Positions 9,701 to 17,439 of a stretch of DNA of 64,000 nt are shown one piece after another. Below the pieces are notes generated by a model. It had not been told where the DNA came from and made no database searches. It saw nothing but the letters and a program-made list of their open reading frames with translations. Made by a program: the position numbers and the translations under genes. The number at the start of each line of letters is the position of its first letter. Position 1 is the stretch's first letter. This DNA is from Saprospiraceae bacterium (GTDB taxonomy: Bacteria; Bacteroidota; Bacteroidia; Chitinophagales; Saprospiraceae): NCBI GenBank assembly GCA_026129545.1, contig JAHCHX010000001.1, forward strand, positions 1,921,501 through 1,985,500, written 5' to 3'.

Positions 9701-12187
9701 TATTCCGTGACCACAACCGATGCCAATGGCTGCACTTTGGTGACAACGGCCAGCGTGCTCGCGCCGCCACCGCTTTCTGCGGTCGTATCGAACACCAACG
9801 CGCTTTGCAACGGTGGCACCGCCACCGCCAACGCGACTCCCTCCGGCGGCACCGGGCCATACACTTACAAATGGAGCGATGCCGCCGGGCAAACGACGGC
9901 GACGGCCAACAATTTGCTCGCAGGCAATTACACTGTCACCATCACCGACCAAAATGGCTGCACACTTACCAACAGCGTCAGCATATTCCAGCCAGAAGCC
10001 ATCCAACTCACAGCGACGGTGCAAAACGTCACTTGTTTTGGCGGGTCCAACGGACAAATAACCGCACAACCTTCCGGTGGCGTAGCACCCTTCACATTCT
10101 TGTGGAGTTCCAACGAGACCACAGCAGCCATCACAGGAAAAATGGCTGGCGGCTACACCGTCACAGCCACCGATGCCAATGGTTGCACCGCTGTCTTGCA
10201 AGAAACCATCACCGTGCCGACAGAAGTACTGCTCAACGTGAACACATCCGACATCAAGTGTTTTGGAGAAAACAATGGCACCATCAGCGCCGCCGCTTCA
10301 GGCGGCACGCCCGGATATGCCTTCGCTTGGTCAGGGCCAAACAATTTTGCCAGCACCCTCTCCAATTTGCCCAACCTTATCGCCGGAACGTATAACCTAA
10401 CCTTGACTGACAACGCAGGTTGTACCCTGACATGGACAGGCGAAATTCTACAGCCCGACTCCGCATTGACGCTGACATTGCCCGCCATCGCTGACACGAT
10501 TTGCTTTCAAGCCAGCAACGGCACCGCGACGGTAGTGCCGTCGGGCGGCACCTCGCCTTACACTTACCTCTGGGATGTCAATGCCCAAACGACGCAAACC
10601 GTCACAGGGCTTGCTTCAGCTCCCTACAAAGTCACCGTGACCGATGCGAATGGCTGCACCAAAGAGGCATCCACAGCCGTCGTGCAAAAAGAAGAACTCT
10701 TTGCCTTTGTGCAGGGCGCTCCGCCTCCGTGTTTCAACCAAGCACAAGGAACCGCCACCGTGACAGCCGTTTTCTATGGGGCCAACAACGCGGACATCAG
10801 CGCATTCTCCTACACATGGAGCACCGTGCCTATTCAAACGGGTTTCCAAGCAACAGGGCTACAGCCGCTCCAGACATATTCCGTCACGGTGACGGATAAA
10901 GAGGGCTGCACGGCGGTCCAATCCGCGAGCATCGGCAATGCCCTCGAATTTTTCGCCAATATCCAAACCTTTGAAAACGTGAAATGCTTTGGGGATGCCA
11001 CAGGCTCGGCCACAGCTGGGGCTATTGGCGGCGTGCAACCCTATTCCTTTACTTGGAGCGCGGGCTCCCCCAACGGCGCTTCCACGCAAAACCTCGCCGC
11101 AGGCACATATCGGGTCACGGTGACGGATGTCAACAATTGTCAGGCCACCACTACCGTCACCATCGCCCAACCGCCGCAACTCCAACTCGACATCGTGGCC
11201 ACGCCAGCCAAGTGTTTTGGCGAAAGCAACGGCAGCGCCAAGGCAATCCCATCGGGCGGCACCCCCCCTTACACCTACCTATGGTGGGTTGGAGGGCATC
11301 AAACACAAGAAATCAGCGGCCTCCCGGCTGGCTCGGTAGGGCTGACTTTGATAGATGCCAATGGCTGCCAGACACTTGACTCCGCACTCATCACGCAACC
11401 TGCCAGCCCCGTCGGGGGCACGGCGGAGAAACGCGACCCAAAATGTCATGGCGGCCGCGACGGTGAGATCACCATTAGTGCCACAGGCGGCACCCCACCC
11501 TATCGCTACACCCTCGACGACAAGCCGTACAATGGCTCGCCCAAGCAAATCAGCATTGGTGCAGGAGTTTACACGCCCAAGGTCATGGACAAGAATGGTT
11601 GTGTCTTCGTGCTGCCTCCCATCGAGGTCAATCAGCGCCCACCCCTGCAAGTGGAACTCGGGCCGGACATCACCATTGAGTTGGGGGAAAGCACACAACT
11701 CATCGCCGAAGTGCTCAATGCGGTCGGCGCGGTCACTTACGCCTGGAATCCGAAGGACAGTATCTGGCTCAGTTGCCTCAACTGCCCAGACCCGTTCGTG
11801 GACTCGCTCTACTACCAGAACTACTTTGATGTGCGGGTGAAAGACTCGCTCGGTTGCGTCGCTGAAGACCGCATTCGGGTAGTCGTGGAAAAACCGCGCA
11901 GGGTGTTCGTGCCAACAGGCTTCACGCCCAATGGGGATTTCAACAACGATTTGCTTTTGGTACATGGCCAAATTTCCGCCCGCGTGCTGACCTTCCGGGT
12001 GTTTGACCGTTGGGGCGAATTGGTCTATGAAGCGGGTGATTTTCAAGTCAACGACGACACCATCGGCTGGGACGGCACTTTTAGGGGGAAACCCATGGAC
12101 CCCGGCGTGTTTGTGTGGGTATTGGAAGTGCAATACATGGATGGCGCAAAAGAGGTGCTGAAGGGGAATACGACGTTGATACGGTGA
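6722..12187 (+). CDS. Giant T9SS-exported SprB-repeat protein with gliding-type C-terminus
   Basis: An 1,821-residue secreted protein. In order: signal peptide (about 1-29, ending RAQ); a choice-of-anchor L type domain (about 40-290, with GIVMTTGRVESTGG and SFRYCFASEEYPEY); a Calx-beta-like stretch (about 295-395); a proprotein-convertase P-like domain (about 440-580, with HAWVDDLDIFLIAPGG and NGNWRLQIIDDANG); a PKD-like and a fibronectin-like segment; 12 SprB-type repeats (about 720-1640), most with a CFG core followed by PYTYxW; and a gliding-motility-associated C-terminal sorting domain (about 1728-1821, VFVPTGFTPNGDFNND to WDGTFRGKPMDPGVFVW). The last marks it as type B T9SS cargo. By analogy to SprB it is probably a cell-surface adhesin, but it is shorter than flavobacterial SprB and no gliding genes are nearby. 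Confidence 0.9.
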   Translation: MNRITGLFQKLLLSVFLFFFLTTSIRAQLMQATGANTPPFTPQNLISNIFLGDGVEVTNVTFNGNAAAIGYFTGATQAIGIDRGIVMTTGRVESTGGLFGSVGCTETGVAFASTDNFIFTNDPDLAALTNGVLRDLAIYTITFIPTDSLLSFRYCFASEEYPEYSCNVFNDVFGFFISGPNPAGGNYTNTNIARIPGTALPVAINTIHPFYPPNCAAVNAQYYNNNDFSNKQPTYDGFTDVFTAEAKVIPCQSYTIKLAIADVTDGIYDSGVFLEAKSFGTGSLRVEVTTTSLDGAIVEGCAAGTLTFKVPNVAQQNIPIDYNVWGTATNGVDYQTIPSGLFIPAGQSQVTVPLIAFEDNMAEGDEFIVVDVQRDPCNRDTIYIAIKDNGLVKPSLRPDTTLCVGAPAIELDGTLPISLPAPPSFTNQQDFVIQPTNVPVFSPINVVGVQPTVLQSGVIRSVCLNITHAWVDDLDIFLIAPGGQFLELSTDNGGNGDNYTNTCFTETAATIINFPGPFAPASAAPFTGDWLPEGVWSDLWGSPTNGNWRLQIIDDANGIVGTLRDWTITFEPSYRVDYQWSPTTGLSNPTSPVTTANPTQPTTYTIVATDSYGCTVTDSIAIDVQTPLPAPVVTCGGSSSSTITFDWANVAGVSGYQINVGGQGWVPVGNVNTYLVENLPPSSAVTLQVQGIGGTNVCDPLIGTVTCFNCSPPTATTAATSVSCFGGSDGSVSVVPDGANPPYTFKLGAQTSTTGIFQNLTAGLHIVTLTDATGCSVDLQVTVGSPSQCIVETNVLQNVSCFGGNNGSASASATGGTPPYTFVWSAGGQTTPTVSNLSAGTYTVTVTDANGCTSTATATVTQPADLALSALGSFAKCFGEPSGAATASAMGGVAPYNFVWSNGVNGTTNPNLLAGNYFVTVTDANNCAETAFVTIGQPPQLAATIATLSVKCAGGADGSATVTVTGGVGPYTYKWSDSAGQTTPTASNLSAQDYSVTTTDANGCTLVTTASVLAPPPLSAVVSNTNALCNGGTATANATPSGGTGPYTYKWSDAAGQTTATANNLLAGNYTVTITDQNGCTLTNSVSIFQPEAIQLTATVQNVTCFGGSNGQITAQPSGGVAPFTFLWSSNETTAAITGKMAGGYTVTATDANGCTAVLQETITVPTEVLLNVNTSDIKCFGENNGTISAAASGGTPGYAFAWSGPNNFASTLSNLPNLIAGTYNLTLTDNAGCTLTWTGEILQPDSALTLTLPAIADTICFQASNGTATVVPSGGTSPYTYLWDVNAQTTQTVTGLASAPYKVTVTDANGCTKEASTAVVQKEELFAFVQGAPPPCFNQAQGTATVTAVFYGANNADISAFSYTWSTVPIQTGFQATGLQPLQTYSVTVTDKEGCTAVQSASIGNALEFFANIQTFENVKCFGDATGSATAGAIGGVQPYSFTWSAGSPNGASTQNLAAGTYRVTVTDVNNCQATTTVTIAQPPQLQLDIVATPAKCFGESNGSAKAIPSGGTPPYTYLWWVGGHQTQEISGLPAGSVGLTLIDANGCQTLDSALITQPASPVGGTAEKRDPKCHGGRDGEITISATGGTPPYRYTLDDKPYNGSPKQISIGAGVYTPKVMDKNGCVFVLPPIEVNQRPPLQVELGPDITIELGESTQLIAEVLNAVGAVTYAWNPKDSIWLSCLNCPDPFVDSLYYQNYFDVRVKDSLGCVAEDRIRVVVEKPRRVFVPTGFTPNGDFNNDLLLVHGQISARVLTFRVFDRWGELVYEAGDFQVNDDTIGWDGTFRGKPMDPGVFVWVLEVQYMDGAKEVLKGNTTLIR
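8880..11640 (+). repeat. Twelve SprB-type protein repeats in the coding sequence
   Basis: Twelve units of about 75 residues. Each starts around KCFGG or a variant, continues with GG-PYTYxWS and ends in AGTYTVTVTDANGC plus a TQP linker. Unit nine (near 10730) has lost the G-G-T-P-P turn and carries an insertion, and unit five (near 9810) is shortened in its first strand. DNA identity between units is moderate, so the array is old rather than a recent expansion. Confidence 0.85.
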
Positions 12188-12235
12188 GTCAAATTGTCGG
12201 ACATTTTTCCAACAGAAAAGGCTTCTGGGCAGATA

Positions 12236-12340
12236 TATACTTCGCGCCGTTAGGTTTTGGGCATGGCTGCAATCGCAATCTGCTAAAAATCAAGAACATC
12301 AATCATGTTCATCTAACAAATCCTAGCGAATCAAGGTATA
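12236..12340 (+). repeat. 105-bp dispersed element, copy 1
   Basis: The element begins TATACTTCGCGCCG and ends GCGAATCAAGGTATA, so its two ends are short inverted repeats (TATAC...). It shares about 97% identity with the copy at 17120-17224 (three differences by eye). It contains a small hairpin GAACAT-caatc-ATGTTC. It fills most of the gap before the metalloprotease gene. No coding capacity. Confidence 0.85.
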
Positions 12341-12346
12341 TGTTCG

Positions 12347-12390
12347 AGGCTTGTTTCGGTGAAGGGAAAGGCCTCCACCGAAACAAGCCT
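12347..12390 (+). other. Strong hairpin in the leader of the metalloprotease gene
   Basis: AGGCTTGTTTCGGTG and CACCGAAACAAGCCT form perfect 15-bp arms with a 14-base loop. There is no T run after it, so it is not an obvious terminator; it may be a 5' leader structure or an end-of-transcript stabiliser for the upstream gene. Confidence 0.6.
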
Positions 12391-12440
12391 ATTGACACGC
12401 CCCTTGCCAACCATTTTTCGTTCGCTAAAACATCTTCGAC

Positions 12441-13262
12441 ATGAAATCAATCTCATTGCTCCCCACCCTCGCCCGCTCCTTCAATAAATGGTGTTTTTTG
12501 CTATTGCTGCTGTGGGCCGCCCCGTCCGTTTCGCTCGCGCAATCCAGCTCTATTTGTGTCATTGAGCAAGGGGCTGGCGGTGAGTTTTGTGACAACGACT
12601 CCGACACCATGGCATTCCCCAACCCTTTCTATGTGCGGATATTTTTGCACATCATCCGCGACAGCCTCGGGCAAGGCGGCCAAAGCCCCGCACAGGTGGA
12701 GGAGGCGCTGACTTTTCTCGACAAGGCCTTCAACCCGCATGGGATATTTTTTGTGCGCGACTGTGAATCAGTGTTTGTTGACCAGCAGCCATGCTTCAAT
12801 GCTCCATCATTTTCCACACCCGGCATGCCTCATTGTGCAGACCCATCTTTGTTCATTCCGGGCGGCATAAATTTATTCCTTTTTCCTGACCGCCTAACCA
12901 ACGCCCAATTGGATGGAGGAATCGCTTTTGGGATACCGTCATCAGGTCTTGCCCTGTTTGGATTGATAGACACGACTACCAACAACACCTCAATGGTTCG
13001 CTCTTTTGTGTTGGCACACGAGGTGGGGCATTGTTTGGGGCTTTATCACACCCATGCGGGCACGGGAGAAACGCTTGGGGGAGCGGGATTCTGCAACGTG
13101 TCTTCAGAATGTGCCGACGGCTCCAATTGCGGAAGCGCGGGCGACTATGTGTGCGACACCCCGGCCGACCCCAAACTTCAGACTTCCACACACCCCAACG
13201 TTGCCCCCCCTACCTGTCAGTGGACCCTGAGCGGCACCGACAACTGCAACGGAACACCCTAA
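12441..13262 (+). CDS. M43-type metalloprotease, N-terminal half of an interrupted gene
   Basis: This frame gives 273 residues: a signal peptide (about 1-34, ending SLAQ), then a pappalysin/cytophagalysin-like zinc protease domain with the zinc site HEVGHCLGLYH and paired cysteines. It ends abruptly at TAA 13260-13262 inside the catalytic domain, before the Met-turn. The same frame then continues without a gap: NPDELNIMSYSDL, holding the Met-turn NIMSYS, lies directly after the stop. A single C-to-A change of a Tyr codon TAC would explain the stop. As written, the product lacks the Met-turn and sorting domain and is unlikely to work or be anchored. Confidence 0.85.
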   Translation: MKSISLLPTLARSFNKWCFLLLLLWAAPSVSLAQSSSICVIEQGAGGEFCDNDSDTMAFPNPFYVRIFLHIIRDSLGQGGQSPAQVEEALTFLDKAFNPHGIFFVRDCESVFVDQQPCFNAPSFSTPGMPHCADPSLFIPGGINLFLFPDRLTNAQLDGGIAFGIPSSGLALFGLIDTTTNNTSMVRSFVLAHEVGHCLGLYHTHAGTGETLGGAGFCNVSSECADGSNCGSAGDYVCDTPADPKLQTSTHPNVAPPTCQWTLSGTDNCNGTP

Positions 13263-13283
13263 AACCCCGATGAGCTGAACATC

Positions 13284-15500
13284 ATGTCATACAGCGACTT
13301 GAGATGCTATCAGTACTTCACGCACCTGCAAGCGCAGCGCATGAAGCGCCACCTGCGAGACAGCCCCACCCTAACTGGCGTGACCATCACGGGTACGCAA
13401 ATCAGCTCCGACACCACTTGGAACACAGCCAACATCCCGATTGACGACATACTGGTCGTGAAATCGGGCAGCGCCCTGACCATCGGCGGCAACACGACCG
13501 TCAAGTTCAGCCAACAGGGACGGCTCATCATAGAGCCGGGTGCCCGGCTCTATCTGCACGGCAAACTCACCAACAACGATTGCGCCGACACATGGAAGGG
13601 GGTGGAAGTGTGGGGCAAAGCCTCCGAAACCCAGCAAACTTCGGGCGGCATCTACCAGCAAGGCTGGCTGCTGAGCTACTCCGGCGCGAGCATCGAAAAC
13701 GCCGACATTGGCCTACAACTCTGGGGCCCCGACGCGGCCCAGGGCGCGGGGGGCGGTGTACGGGGCGTGCGCTTCATCGGGTGCCGCTACGTCAGCGAAT
13801 ACGACCCGCCTTCCCCGACAGACATAGCCGACTACGGATACGGCATTTTCGCGCACGATGCGGGCTTCGAGGTGCTGCCGCGCTGCGTCTCTTCCACACT
13901 GCCCTGCGAGACGTACGCCCGCTCGGAGTTCAGGGGGCTGGGCTACGGCATCTGGCTGGGCAGCGAGAAGTTTGCCCACATCGCCCACACCGTCAGACAA
14001 GCCGATTTTCACGACTGTCAAATCGGCCTCTCCAATTCCGGTGTATCGGGCGACCTGATGGTGCTCAACAACTTTTACCTCGGCAGGCCAGCCGGCAGCA
14101 GCTTTCCCACGCGGTTTGGCGTGGCGCTGGGCAATAACCTCAACGGCTTCACCCTTGAGGAAAACATCTTCACCAACGCCGACCCGGAGTCCGGCTCGGC
14201 GGTCGGCATCTGGGCCGCGGCGCTCGGCGGATTCAACAACGTCATCCGACGCAACACCTTCATCGGACTGACCGCCTCCAACTTCGCCTTCCTGCAAAAC
14301 GCAGAAGCGACGATACCGCCCCGCGGCCTCTACTACGACTGCAACACCAACCAAAACAGCGAGCGCTATGACTTTTTGGTGCTCGGCAGCATCAAAAGCG
14401 AGCAGGGGCTGGAGAGTGGCATACCTCCAAACGTGACCTATGGCCCTTCAGGCAACAAATTTGCTTACACAGGCAGCCCAGATGACCGGGATTTTTCTAA
14501 CACGGGTTCGAGTGTGAACTATTACTATTACCAATCTGGGACAGATGAAGAGCCGGAGGATTACTCAGGTATCATACCGACTGAAAGACAGTTCGCAAAC
14601 CCCTGCGAAAGCAATTACTGCGCTCCAACTTGCGAAACCCCGACGGAGCAGACCCAGCGCAAACAGCAGTACCATGTGGCAAAAAGCGCTTTCCTCAGTG
14701 CTTTGGCAGATTACCAGACGGCCGTGCAAGCAGAAAACCCCGAACTGGCAGCAGCAAAAAGCAAACTGGCGGGCTACCACCGCAAGCAGATGGACGTTCA
14801 TGCTTACAGCATCGTGTCGCACCTGCTGTACGACACCACCACATTCCACCGCGACACTTTCCGCCTTTGGCTCGGCAATTTGGACACTTACGGGACACGG
14901 ATTTCACTGGCAGGCGATTACTGGGCTGCGGGCGACACAACATCTGCTAACACTGTGCTGAACGGTGTCTCTACCGCCTATACATTGACCGAAGCACAGG
15001 CCGCCGACTTTCAAAGGGTGAAATACCTGTTCGGCAATCTGTACGGTAAGAACATCTACAATCTCAGTCAGAATATCATTGACGAGTTAGAAGTGTTCGC
15101 CGCAGACTCGGCAGGCTACGCCACCGGGATGTCGCAGACCATACTCCGGCTGTACGGGAGGGACTATCCGCCAATTGCCTACCTGCCCGGTGAGGAACGG
15201 GGGCAAAATCAGGGCGGCAAAAAGACAAACAGCGCAGCTCCGCCAAAAGAGAGCCTTCGCGTTTATCCCAACCCAGCGAACGAAGAGGTGATGTTCGACT
15301 TGCAAAGTTTCAAAGGTGAAGAAGATGTCCAAATCCTTGTTTCGAACACATCGGGGCAGGTTGTTTGGTCTTATGCTGGAACCACTGATACGGCAAGCCC
15401 GGTCAAATGGAGAACTGCTGACCTCAAGTCTGGGATGTTCTTTTTCCGCGTAGCGGTGGGCGACTTTGTCGGCACGGGGAGAATCCTTCTTCATAAATAG
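13284..15500 (+). CDS. C-terminal half of the interrupted metalloprotease: beta-helix plus T9SS sorting domain
   Basis: In the same frame as the preceding gene, from codon ATG 13284 (the Met of the NIMSYS Met-turn) to 15500, 738 residues. It carries the end of the protease domain, a parallel beta-helix region (about 40-370; repeated phrases such as LTIGGNTTVKFSQQGRLIIEP and FTLEENIFTNAD), a helical linker (about 440-640) and a type A T9SS sorting domain at the end (LRVYPNPANEEVMFDLQ to GRILLHK). It has no signal peptide of its own, so it could not be exported if translated alone. The restart ATG is probably not a real start; the two halves form one 1,019-codon gene with a nonsense codon. Confidence 0.8.
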   Translation: MSYSDLRCYQYFTHLQAQRMKRHLRDSPTLTGVTITGTQISSDTTWNTANIPIDDILVVKSGSALTIGGNTTVKFSQQGRLIIEPGARLYLHGKLTNNDCADTWKGVEVWGKASETQQTSGGIYQQGWLLSYSGASIENADIGLQLWGPDAAQGAGGGVRGVRFIGCRYVSEYDPPSPTDIADYGYGIFAHDAGFEVLPRCVSSTLPCETYARSEFRGLGYGIWLGSEKFAHIAHTVRQADFHDCQIGLSNSGVSGDLMVLNNFYLGRPAGSSFPTRFGVALGNNLNGFTLEENIFTNADPESGSAVGIWAAALGGFNNVIRRNTFIGLTASNFAFLQNAEATIPPRGLYYDCNTNQNSERYDFLVLGSIKSEQGLESGIPPNVTYGPSGNKFAYTGSPDDRDFSNTGSSVNYYYYQSGTDEEPEDYSGIIPTERQFANPCESNYCAPTCETPTEQTQRKQQYHVAKSAFLSALADYQTAVQAENPELAAAKSKLAGYHRKQMDVHAYSIVSHLLYDTTTFHRDTFRLWLGNLDTYGTRISLAGDYWAAGDTTSANTVLNGVSTAYTLTEAQAADFQRVKYLFGNLYGKNIYNLSQNIIDELEVFAADSAGYATGMSQTILRLYGRDYPPIAYLPGEERGQNQGGKKTNSAAPPKESLRVYPNPANEEVMFDLQSFKGEEDVQILVSNTSGQVVWSYAGTTDTASPVKWRTADLKSGMFFFRVAVGDFVGTGRILLHK

Positions 15501-15562
15501 TCTTTCAAAACCATTTGGCCTTGCCTTGCTTCACGCGGGGCAGGGCTTCAATTTTTTGTGCC

Positions 15563-17086
15563 ATGAAAAAAATTCTGGTTGCTTTGTTGATATTGTTGCG
15601 CTTAACCCTTGCCTTTCCCCAAGCAGGCTTCAACAATAAATATGACCTTGACTTATCAATAAACTTGTTCAGAAATTTGCTTTTAGACGGCGATACGTTG
15701 GTCGTATTTGGTGTTGGCATTCAGCTCAACACAAATCAACAGGGGATAGTTTTTGTCAAGATGGATACCTTCGGAAATGTTCACCAATCGAAAATCATTT
15801 TAGATGAATCGGGAGATTCTTACACGGCTGGCCTAAATTATAGCATAATAAAATCTTCGGACAGTCTCGGATATATACTCGTCGGTGAGCCCAAGTCTGT
15901 TTATTCAGGATTTTTGATGAAATTGAATAAAGAGGGGGATTTGATTCTTTATCAAGAACAAACCGATTCGGCCATATTAGTGGTTTTTCAAAGAAATGTG
16001 ATCGAAGTCAAAAATGGTTTTTTTCTTAGTGGGCATAAACAAAAAAGCGACTTTTCAATAGACATCTATGTAGCGCGTACCGACAAATCAGGCAACAAAC
16101 TTTGGGAAAAATCCTACGGCCAGCCCGGCATACAGGATTTTCAAGGCTCCCTCGTCAAAATCAGCGACAACGAATTCGTCATCGGCGGCTCGCACCAGTC
16201 GCCGCAGAACACGCCGATACCGCAGCGTTGGGCGCGGGCGTGGCTCTTCGCCATAGACAGCCTCGGCGAGGTGCTGTGGGAGTTCGAGGAGAGCGAGAAC
16301 CTTGTGGACGCGGGCGTGGTCGGCCTCAACCCCACGCCCGACGGCGGCTGGCTCTATTGCAGCGGCAAGACCGAAATCTTCTCCGCCAACGACTGGGGCA
16401 GCCGCTGCCAAATCGTCCGCCGCGACAGCAACTTCAACCTCCTGTGGACGCGAATTTTGAGCGAAACCTCTTACTCCACCAACTCCATGGTGGACATGAA
16501 GCCCACCCCCGACGGCGACTGGGTCGCCATAGGCCGCTGGTCAACGCCCATCATCTCGGGTCAGTCCAACTACCTCGGCGGCAGCGTGCATCGGCTGAAC
16601 GACTCCGGCGACACGCTTTGGAGCAAACTGTTCACCGCTTTCCCGGCCAGTCCCAACGGGTCCGAGAACTATTTGGGCGGCTTGGCGGTGCTGCCCAGCG
16701 GCAGCATCGTGGCAGCAGGGTACACCCGGCGTTTTGCGCCGCCGACCACGCAGTATTTTGGTTGGGTCATCAAGGTGACTGCGGACGGGTGCGTGGACAC
16801 GTTGTGCATCACGAGCAGTGCGCCCGTGCCTGTCGAGGAGGAAGTGGAGGTGGCGGTGTATCCCAACCCGGCGAACGAAGAGGTGATATTCGATGCAAGC
16901 GGTCGGCAGGGCGAAGTATCCATTCAGGTGTACGACCATAGCGGTGCCCGGGTTTGGGATTGCAGCAACGCCCGAGGCGTTGTTCGGTGGAGACCAACGG
17001 GCATCGCGCAAGGTTTTTACTTTTACCGTATCGCTGACCACAACAACCTGCCAATTCAGGCGGGCACAATCGTTTTGGCGAGATGA
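15563..17086 (+). CDS. Secreted protein with T9SS type A sorting domain
   Basis: The 507-residue product starts at ATG 15563 (MKKILVALLILLRLTLAFPQ, a signal peptide); the frame is open upstream to 15515. The body consists of repeated segments of the form KTDKSGNKLWEKSYG...GG, with DGDWVAIGRW and SIVAAGYTRRF, which suggests a beta-propeller. The C-terminus VAVYPNPANEEVIFDASG to IVLAR is a type A T9SS sorting domain, nearly matching that of the upstream gene (VYPNPANEEVMFD). The first third (to about 16090) is AT-rich and the rest strongly GC-rich, which hints at a recombination joint. Function unknown. Confidence 0.8.
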   Translation: MKKILVALLILLRLTLAFPQAGFNNKYDLDLSINLFRNLLLDGDTLVVFGVGIQLNTNQQGIVFVKMDTFGNVHQSKIILDESGDSYTAGLNYSIIKSSDSLGYILVGEPKSVYSGFLMKLNKEGDLILYQEQTDSAILVVFQRNVIEVKNGFFLSGHKQKSDFSIDIYVARTDKSGNKLWEKSYGQPGIQDFQGSLVKISDNEFVIGGSHQSPQNTPIPQRWARAWLFAIDSLGEVLWEFEESENLVDAGVVGLNPTPDGGWLYCSGKTEIFSANDWGSRCQIVRRDSNFNLLWTRILSETSYSTNSMVDMKPTPDGDWVAIGRWSTPIISGQSNYLGGSVHRLNDSGDTLWSKLFTAFPASPNGSENYLGGLAVLPSGSIVAAGYTRRFAPPTTQYFGWVIKVTADGCVDTLCITSSAPVPVEEEVEVAVYPNPANEEVIFDASGRQGEVSIQVYDHSGARVWDCSNARGVVRWRPTGIAQGFYFYRIADHNNLPIQAGTIVLAR

Positions 17087-17119
17087 GTGTTGTGCATTTC
17101 GTATTTCCTTCAAAAAAAG

Positions 17120-17224
17120 TATACCTTGATTCGCTAGGATTTGTTAGATGAACATGATTGATGTTCTTGATTTTGAACAGATTGTGATTGCAGCCATGCC
17201 CAAAACCTAACGGCGCGAAGTATA
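17120..17224 (-). repeat. 105-bp dispersed element, copy 2 (inverted)
   Basis: Exactly 105 bp from TATACC to AGTATA. Read on the minus strand it matches the copy at 12236-12340 in all but about three positions. It sits between the stop of a T9SS protein gene and nhaA. Confidence 0.85.
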
Positions 17225-17254
17225 AAAAACCTAGGCAGGGCAACAGACATTGAA

Positions 17255-17339
17255 TTTTGACAGGATTTACAAGATTTACAGGATTTTTCGCAGCGAAGCC
17301 GCCTCATTGAACCTGTAAATCTTGTTAACCCTGTCAAAA
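17255..17339. repeat. Imperfect 30-bp inverted repeat forming a long hairpin
   Basis: The left arm starts TTTTGACAGGATTTACAAG and the right arm ends CTTGTTAACCCTGTCAAAA; the arms pair over about 30 bp with a few mismatches around a 25-base centre. I have seen ACAGGATTTACAGGAT-type repeats between genes in other Bacteroidota. It may be a remnant of a small mobile palindrome; no terminator-like T run follows. Confidence 0.7.
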
Positions 17340-17439
17340 CATATAAGGCTGTCATCCGAGTACTCTGCGTTTGGAGGCTGACTAAGTTTTTACCCAAAAA
17401 ATTAAACACCCAACACGACGATTGATTTATGTTTGCCTC

